A program made the position numbers and the translations under genes. A DNA stretch of 10,662 bases from Candidatus Latescibacterota bacterium (GTDB lineage: Bacteria > Latescibacterota > UBA2968 > UBA8231): contig JAGWBY010000128.1 in the NCBI GenBank assembly GCA_021295675.1, forward strand, positions 1 through 10,662, read 5' to 3'. Under the pieces are notes generated by a model. It searched no databases and had not been told where the DNA came from. It saw nothing but the letters and a program-made list of their open reading frames with translations. Shown piece after piece: positions 6,683 through 10,662 of this stretch. Numbering within the stretch: position 1 is the first letter of the stretch; the number at the start of each line of letters is the position of its first letter.

Positions 6683-7996
6683 CTAAAAGCGGCGGTCTAA
6701 CGCCCATTCGGCCCAAGACCGCACGTATTCGTTGTCCTGCTGACGCGCCCGTTGCAAGGCTGATACCGCTGCTGTCGGCGCGCGCCATTTGGCCAGCGTC
6801 ATGGCCGCGTTTTCGCGCAGCGGCGCATCTGACAGAGACCAAGGAGTCATCGCGCGGCTATCGTCTAGAGCCTGTGTCAAAGCCGGTACTGCCGCTGGCA
6901 CTTGGCCCATATTGCTCAAAGCATCGGCGGCATTGCGGCAGACCCATTCGCTGTCGTCCTGCAACGCTGCGGCAAGAGCCGGGGCCGCATCCTGAGCTTC
7001 GGCACCCATACAGCCCAAGGCCGTGGCCGCTCCGGCGCGCAGCCACCAATCCCCATCCTGCAACGCCTCGACGAGCGCGGGCACCGCCACAGCGCCGGCT
7101 GCGGCCAGCCCGTAGGGGCTTTCCAACTGGCTGGGATTGGTAAAATCGCCGCGCTCGATATTGGCTTGCCAACGCCGGGCAGACTCGTCTTTTAACGCCG
7201 CCATCAATACCGGCACTCCTTCGGCTCCCAGCGTCCCCAAGTCGTAATAGGCATCTATCCGCACCCGTTCATCGGGGTCGCGCAAAGCCGCCTGCAAGGC
7301 TTCCACCGATCGACGCGGCTTCAAGGCGGGAGCCTGTCCCCCGTACCAGCGCCACAGCGTGCGGTACAAAGCTGCATGGCGTCCCGTGGGCATCCACCGG
7401 CTGCGCTGTTCTGGCACGCGCTCCTCGGTGCGGGTAAAGAGGAACTTGAGCATGTAGCGCGTCTGGGTCGAGCGATTGGCCGTGGCTCGGTGCCATATTT
7501 CGTAGTGGGTGATGACCACAGTGCCCGCCGTGCAAGTAAGGGCCAGCCCTTCGACCTCATCGCCGGGACCATCCATATAGTACTGCGTCCCGGGCACCAG
7601 CGCCGTAGGCCCCATATCCGGCGTTACCTCGTGCGGATAGTACAGCATCAGGACATAGCGCGGGCGGTGGTAGCGCACGTTGCCGCCGAAGGGATAATCC
7701 TTGTGCCAATTCTGGGCTTGATTGTCCGGCGCGAGATCGTGGCAGTGGCAGTGGCGGCAGAGGGCGTACTTAGGCCCTAAGATGCCGGTCAAGGCCGCAT
7801 CTACCGCCGGGTCGGCGAACAACTGGTGCAATAGGGGAATGCGATCTATCAGGCCGTTGCCCGGATTGCCTGCGGCGAGTACGCGTTCGACCTGGCGGTA
7901 CAGTTCGCCGTGTAGGTCCGCGGTCGCAGTCGGTTGCACCACGCGGTATCCCTGGACGATGAAATCCTGCAGGGCCGCATCGCTTAGGTGGGTCAT
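6683..7996 (-). CDS. PhyH-type Fe(II)/2-oxoglutarate dioxygenase fused to HEAT repeats (copy 1)
   Basis: The protein has 437 residues. Residues 1-220 are a PhyH-type dioxygenase domain with iron ligands H98 and D100 in NWHKDYPF and H169 in EIWHRATANRS, and R180 in QTRYMLKF as the likely 2-oxoglutarate contact. The site is complete, so the enzyme should be active. Residues about 230-437 are HEAT-like repeats, for example VEALQAALRDPDERVRIDAY, VPALVEALQDGDWWLRAGAA and LAAALQDDSEWVCRNAADAL. A linker (277-297) containing TNPSQLESP interrupts the array at the same place as in copy 2. The paralogues share LSDA..Q.FI.QGY, GNPGN, TPDMGPT/APDMGPT and WHRATANRS. The start is ATG at 7996. The upstream oxidoreductase stop and this start overlap by one base (TGATG), so translation is probably coupled. 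Confidence 0.88.
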   Translation of the reverse strand: MTHLSDAALQDFIVQGYRVVQPTATADLHGELYRQVERVLAAGNPGNGLIDRIPLLHQLFADPAVDAALTGILGPKYALCRHCHCHDLAPDNQAQNWHKDYPFGGNVRYHRPRYVLMLYYPHEVTPDMGPTALVPGTQYYMDGPGDEVEGLALTCTAGTVVITHYEIWHRATANRSTQTRYMLKFLFTRTEERVPEQRSRWMPTGRHAALYRTLWRWYGGQAPALKPRRSVEALQAALRDPDERVRIDAYYDLGTLGAEGVPVLMAALKDESARRWQANIERGDFTNPSQLESPYGLAAAGAVAVPALVEALQDGDWWLRAGAATALGCMGAEAQDAAPALAAALQDDSEWVCRNAADALSNMGQVPAAVPALTQALDDSRAMTPWSLSDAPLRENAAMTLAKWRAPTAAVSALQRARQQDNEYVRSWAEWALDRRF

Positions 7997-9054
7997 CAGC
8001 TTATCCTCACTTCCCGGCCCTCGGCGGCCGAGCGGTACAGGCCGTCGAGGGCGGCCATGACGTTGAGCACTTCCTCTTTTTTCACCATCAACTCGGCTCG
8101 GCCTTCAAGCACCTCGACGAAGTGGGCCGCAGCTTTCCAATGGCCCGAGAAGGGCACCGAGGGGTCGGGCGGCACATTGAGCCGGGTATCGGCCTGATAG
8201 CGGCCCAAGGTGCCGATAAAAGTGAGCGGATTAAACGTGAGGCCGCCCTTGGTGCCCATGATGAGGGTGCCGCCGGTGCCATCGGGCAAATTGGCCGCCC
8301 AACTGGCCCTAATGCTGATGGTGGCGTCGTTTTCCAAGCGCAAAAAGCCAGCGGCCATATCCTCGACATCGTATTCGCTGAGGTCGTAGTCCCGGGGCGC
8401 GAACACGCCCTCTGGCGCGCCGCTGTCGGCCAGCGACGTGACCACGTCTTCGCGCTGGTCGGCCAGTTTGGTGTATGTCGCACCCGAGGCAGCCACCACT
8501 TTGGGATTGCCCATAATCCACAGCAGGGCGTCGAGCGCGTGGACGCCAATGTCGTAGAGCGGACCGCCGCCCGAGGCTTCTTTCATGTGAAAGCGGCCCC
8601 AAGTGGGCACGCCGCGGCGGCGGAAGGCCGAGGTTTCGGCGTAGTACATCTCGCCCAAGTGTCCGCTGTCGGCCAGTTGCTTGGCAGCAGTATTGGTACC
8701 GGAGAAACGGCCTGTCTGGGTGACGAATAGATGGCGTCCGGTAGCCTCGGCCGCTGCGTACATGACTACTGCATCGGCGTAGCTGGCGGCTACGGGCTTT
8801 TCGCAAAAGACGTGGGCACCGGCCTGGAGGGCGGCTTCGGTGTACGCGCGATGCGAGACATTGGGGGTGCAGACGGAGACGATATCGGGGCGCAGTTCGT
8901 CCATCATGCGCCCACAAACGTCGTACGCGCGAGGGATGCCGTGGCGGTCGGCGGTTTGTTGGGCCTTGGCCAAGGTGTGATTGAACACGCCGACCACTTC
9001 TACCGCCGGGGCCAACTCCAGCCAAGCGGGGATGTGACCGACGTTGGCGACCAT
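7996..9054 (-). CDS. Gfo/Idh/MocA-family NAD(P)-dependent oxidoreductase, start damaged
   Basis: From ATG 9054 the protein has 352 residues. It carries the Rossmann fold, the family signature HVFCEKPVAAS (81-91, with catalytic-region Lys86) and GGGPLYDIGVHALD (162-175, with D168 and H172 at the active site), and a C-terminal alpha/beta substrate domain. The family oxidises or reduces sugars, inositols and similar polyols with NAD(P). The start is a problem. The glycine-rich nucleotide loop GTGMVANVG straddles this ATG, and family proteins normally begin about ten residues earlier, as in MKxxxVGIIGTGMVA. Here the upstream bases read KKVGTGMVA with no start codon, although a good GGGAGG site (9081-9076) sits where that start should be. 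The frame stays open to 9195 inside the dioxygenase gene, and an ATG at 9105 is an alternative. Expression may be impaired. The gene overlaps neighbours on both sides. Confidence 0.82.
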   Translation of the reverse strand: MVANVGHIPAWLELAPAVEVVGVFNHTLAKAQQTADRHGIPRAYDVCGRMMDELRPDIVSVCTPNVSHRAYTEAALQAGAHVFCEKPVAASYADAVVMYAAAEATGRHLFVTQTGRFSGTNTAAKQLADSGHLGEMYYAETSAFRRRGVPTWGRFHMKEASGGGPLYDIGVHALDALLWIMGNPKVVAASGATYTKLADQREDVVTSLADSGAPEGVFAPRDYDLSEYDVEDMAAGFLRLENDATISIRASWAANLPDGTGGTLIMGTKGGLTFNPLTFIGTLGRYQADTRLNVPPDPSVPFSGHWKAAAHFVEVLEGRAELMVKKEEVLNVMAALDGLYRSAAEGREVRIS

Positions 9055-9070
9055 GCCAGTGCCGACTTTC

Positions 9071-9967
9071 TTATACCTCCCAATCCTCTTGCTGTTGCAA
9101 CGCATATAAAGACGTATATCCCCCCGACCAATCCGGCGGAATGAGACAAGGCCGCGGGTCGTGATAGGCCCAGCGCGCCTCTTTGCCCCGCACAATAACT
9201 CCCGAATACTGCGGGCTGTTCAAAGGATTAGCCGTATAGGGGAAGGCGTCGGCCGCCGAATAGATATTGAGCAACAAGGGCCGCCCCTTGGGCGATAAAT
9301 TTTTCTTAGACCCATGCACTGTGCGGCAATTGTGGATGGTGATGGACCCGGCCGGTCCCGACATATACTCCACGCGACTGAGATTGACTTGGGGCAGATC
9401 CTGCTCGGCGATACAGCCGACCCATTGTTCAGAGGCATTGTACTGATCGAACAAAGGCCCGTTGTGGCTGCCGGCGACTCCGGCCAAAGGCCCTTGGTCG
9501 TCATCGACGTCGTAGAGGTACGTGCCGATGGTCAAGGGGCTATAATTGGTATGCGGCCAGTATGTAATGTCTTGGTGCCACTTGACTTCTTCGCCGCCTT
9601 CGGACCACTTGAAGTTCAATTTGGAATGGTGGTACTTGACATCCGGGCCGACCAAATCGGCAGCCACGTCAGCTAAGACCGACTGAGAGGCGAACTCCCA
9701 ATAGACCGGGTGCTGGTCCACCGGGCTGGTGAGGCGCCGCAGGCGGGGGTTGTCGGCCGTGTGATCGGGCTCCAGATCGAAGACAGCGTCCGATTCGGTC
9801 AGGCTGCGACTGCGCTCGACCATTTCGTCGGTGACGGCTAACAGGCGCTCAATCCACTCCGGTCCGATGAGATTTTCGACCAACAGGAAGCCCTTGTCGA
9901 AATAGGATTGCCGCTGCTCTGGGGTGAGGATCTTGGGCGGGTGTTGCAGAATTTGTTCGGGCGTCAT
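9071..9967 (-). CDS. PhyH-type Fe(II)/2-oxoglutarate dioxygenase, first gene of the operon
   Basis: This 298-residue protein is a single-domain phytanoyl-CoA-dioxygenase-type enzyme of normal length. KWHQDITYWPHT (129-140) gives iron ligands H131 and D133, and IHNCRTVHGSKKN (211-223) gives H218. GRPLLLNIYSAAD (228-240) gives R229 for 2-oxoglutarate binding. The conserved LYDVDDDQGPLAGVAGSHNG (151-170) is the usual substrate-side segment of the family. It has no HEAT repeats and is only distantly related to the two fused copies downstream. The ATG at 9967 has AGAGGAG at 9982-9976, seven or eight bases ahead. It is the first gene of the five-gene leftward run, with a candidate promoter just upstream. 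The stop TAA at 9073-9071 lies between the ribosome site and the expected start of the oxidoreductase. The substrate is unknown; bacterial homologues act on many small hydroxylated or alkylated molecules. Confidence 0.9.
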   Translation of the reverse strand: MTPEQILQHPPKILTPEQRQSYFDKGFLLVENLIGPEWIERLLAVTDEMVERSRSLTESDAVFDLEPDHTADNPRLRRLTSPVDQHPVYWEFASQSVLADVAADLVGPDVKYHHSKLNFKWSEGGEEVKWHQDITYWPHTNYSPLTIGTYLYDVDDDQGPLAGVAGSHNGPLFDQYNASEQWVGCIAEQDLPQVNLSRVEYMSGPAGSITIHNCRTVHGSKKNLSPKGRPLLLNIYSAADAFPYTANPLNSPQYSGVIVRGKEARWAYHDPRPCLIPPDWSGGYTSLYALQQQEDWEV

Positions 9968-9999
9968 GATTCTGTCTCCTCTGCTTTGTAGTTCGGCCA

Positions 10000-10037
10000 G
10001 CGCATACTATGCTAGCGAATTCGCGCATACTGCTCAA
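10000..10037 (-). promoter_or_regulatory. Candidate promoter and operator of the dioxygenase operon
   Basis: On the - strand, TTGAGC (10037-10032) and TAGCAT (10014-10009) are spaced 17 bases apart. Each matches the sigma-70 boxes at four of six positions. Start of transcription would fall near 10002, about 35 bases before the dioxygenase ATG. The perfect palindrome GCGAATTCGC (10015-10024) sits between the two boxes, and GCGCATACT is repeated directly at 10000-10008 and 10023-10031. Such an arrangement suits a repressor site. Sigma-factor consensus for this lineage is unknown. Confidence 0.35.
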
Positions 10038-10236
10038 GTCGGCGAGGCGGGAATTGCCGCGGAGATGAAGGCAGCAGCAAAACCAACTCAGAAGGCGAAC
10101 CACAGTTGTCGGCGGGACCATCGTATATGGGGATGAAGGCGCGGAGGCTTTGCTCGGCGTTACGGCATTGGAGTTCGGCGGATGTCGCGGTCAATCTGTG
10201 CAATGAAGAATGGTGGTCTCTGCCGCTACCTTTTGC
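10038..10236. other. Gap between the antitoxin gene and the dioxygenase operon
   Basis: About 200 bases with no coding region I can support. Small frames cross it on both strands (for example 10012-10203 on the - strand) but show no recognisable domain, no convincing ribosome site and unusual composition. No clear terminator hairpin with a T-run follows the antitoxin stop, so toxin-antitoxin transcription could run on towards the dioxygenase operon. Confidence 0.4.
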
Positions 10237-10509
10237 TTACCCCGTTGCCGCTATGGCACTCTTAGCAGCCTCTGGCTCTCGATAGATGATTTTCAAAAGC
10301 GCTTGCGCTGGACCGGTGGGGAGTGTACGGATGTCGATGCCGAAGGTCTTGGCAAATACGCCCTGACTCATGTTCAGTCGCGAGCGGATCAAGCGGGCGT
10401 TGATTTCGTTGGGGAGGTGGACGCGGTAGCTTTCTGGGTCCGCTTTGCCGCGCGTGATTTCCAGAGCCTCCGTTGCCGCCTTGATAAGTTCCTCTCCGGC
10501 CTTAGTCAT
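10237..10509 (-). CDS. HigA-like XRE-family antitoxin with apparent gap in the HTH
   Basis: The protein is 90 residues. The opening MTKAGEELIKAATEALEITR and the RVHLPNEINARLIRSRL segment match HigA-like antitoxins that pair with RelE/HigB toxins (COG2944-type XRE helix-turn-helix). The HTH starts normally with LNMSQGVFAKTFGIDIRTL (45-63) but then jumps straight to PTGPAQALLKIIYREPEAA (64-82). Relatives, as I recall them, have about nine more residues here, of the form R-D/N-W-E-Q-G-R-R-x, which finish the recognition helix and its stabilising tryptophan turn. The reading frame is intact, so about 27 bases seem to be gone. DNA binding and autoregulation may be lost, while toxin contacts might remain. 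The start overlaps the toxin stop (ATGA), and GGAGG (10522-10518) lies eight bases ahead inside the toxin gene. Confidence 0.8.
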   Translation of the reverse strand: MTKAGEELIKAATEALEITRGKADPESYRVHLPNEINARLIRSRLNMSQGVFAKTFGIDIRTLPTGPAQALLKIIYREPEAAKSAIAATG

Positions 10510-10661
10510 GGTTTGGTCCTCCGTCGGTATTCGTTTGCTAGCGTGCGCAACACAGTCCGCAAAACTTTGACTTCCGAGTCGGTCAGGTTTGCTTTATCGC
10601 TCTTGGCGAAGATCGACAGCAGAAACACAGGAATGTCCTTACCGCTGTAAAAAGTCACCAC
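10506..10661 (-). CDS. RelE/HigB-like toxin, C-terminal part (cut by window edge)
   Basis: The last 51 residues of a gene that enters from the right edge can be read: VVTFYSGKDIPVFLLSIFAK, then SDKANLTDSEVKVLRTVLRT and a short basic tail. The pattern V-Y-F/Y, then PVFLLxxxAKxxKxNLxxxExxxLRxxV, is that of RelE/ParE-superfamily HigB-like toxins, which cut mRNA at the ribosome. The final beta strand and C-terminal helix of the fold are covered. The stop TGA (10508-10506) overlaps the antitoxin ATG, giving the toxin-first order typical of HigBA. The N-terminal half and the promoter lie outside the window, so integrity of the toxin cannot be judged. Confidence 0.78.
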   Translation of the reverse strand: MVTFYSGKDIPVFLLSIFAKSDKANLTDSEVKVLRTVLRTLANEYRRRTKP

Positions 10662-10662
10662 T

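Noticed and set aside
5981..6700. 239-residue open frame on the + strand
   Set aside because: It lies wholly antisense to the second PhyH-HEAT gene. Its composition is what the complement of GC-rich coding sequence gives, with no recognisable domain.
8122..8730. 202-residue open frame on the + strand
   Set aside because: It is antisense to the Gfo/Idh/MocA gene, whose motifs are clear in the other strand. No support for an overlapping gene.
9849..10203. Small - strand frames across the gap before the first dioxygenase gene
   Set aside because: They show no domain, have low-complexity cysteine-, leucine- and arginine-rich stretches, and run through the candidate promoter.

Overview
The window is GC-rich bacterial DNA with short intergenic gaps, Shine-Dalgarno sites and overlapping starts and stops. 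I see no rRNA, tRNA, CRISPR array or insertion sequence. Three phytanoyl-CoA-dioxygenase-type (PhyH) genes close together, two of them fused to HEAT repeats, with a Gfo/Idh/MocA oxidoreductase and an altronate/galactarate-dehydratase-type (UxaA) gene, recall uncultured environmental lineages such as Poribacteria or Latescibacterota. This is an impression from gene content only. The dispersed repeat at the left edge fits such a genome.

Left part, + strand (1-2481). A repeat-like segment with a perfect 10-bp inverted repeat is followed by three closely spaced genes. They encode a metal-dependent O-methyltransferase (146-808), a class I glutamine amidotransferase of the GMP-synthase-like type (853-1566) and a DUF3800 protein (1594-2481). 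The spacing suggests one transcript, although DUF3800 looks less GC-rich and may be a later arrival.

Central part, - strand (9967 down to 2625). Five genes lie head to tail with almost no gaps: PhyH (9071-9967), a Gfo/Idh/MocA oxidoreductase (about 7996-9054), PhyH-HEAT (6683-7996), a second PhyH-HEAT (5255-6670), and a large UxaA-type dehydratase split into three frames (2625-5244). A candidate promoter with an operator-like palindrome lies just upstream of the first PhyH. A weak intrinsic terminator lies beyond the last gene. I infer a catabolic operon for an oxidised or modified sugar or sugar acid: Fe(II)/2-oxoglutarate oxygenases hydroxylate or dealkylate, the NAD(P) oxidoreductase oxidises, and the dehydratase removes water. 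The substrate cannot be read from the sequence.

Right edge, - strand (10662 down to 10237). A toxin-first HigB/HigA-like toxin-antitoxin pair overlaps by ATGA. The toxin is cut by the window edge, and the antitoxin appears to lack about nine residues from the end of its DNA-recognition helix.

The two most interesting points are these. The UxaA protein contains two dehydratase modules that seem to have lost complementary halves of the conserved motifs. Several genes in the right half carry what look like small deletions: two frame breaks in uxaA, a missing start in the oxidoreductase, and an internal gap in the antitoxin.
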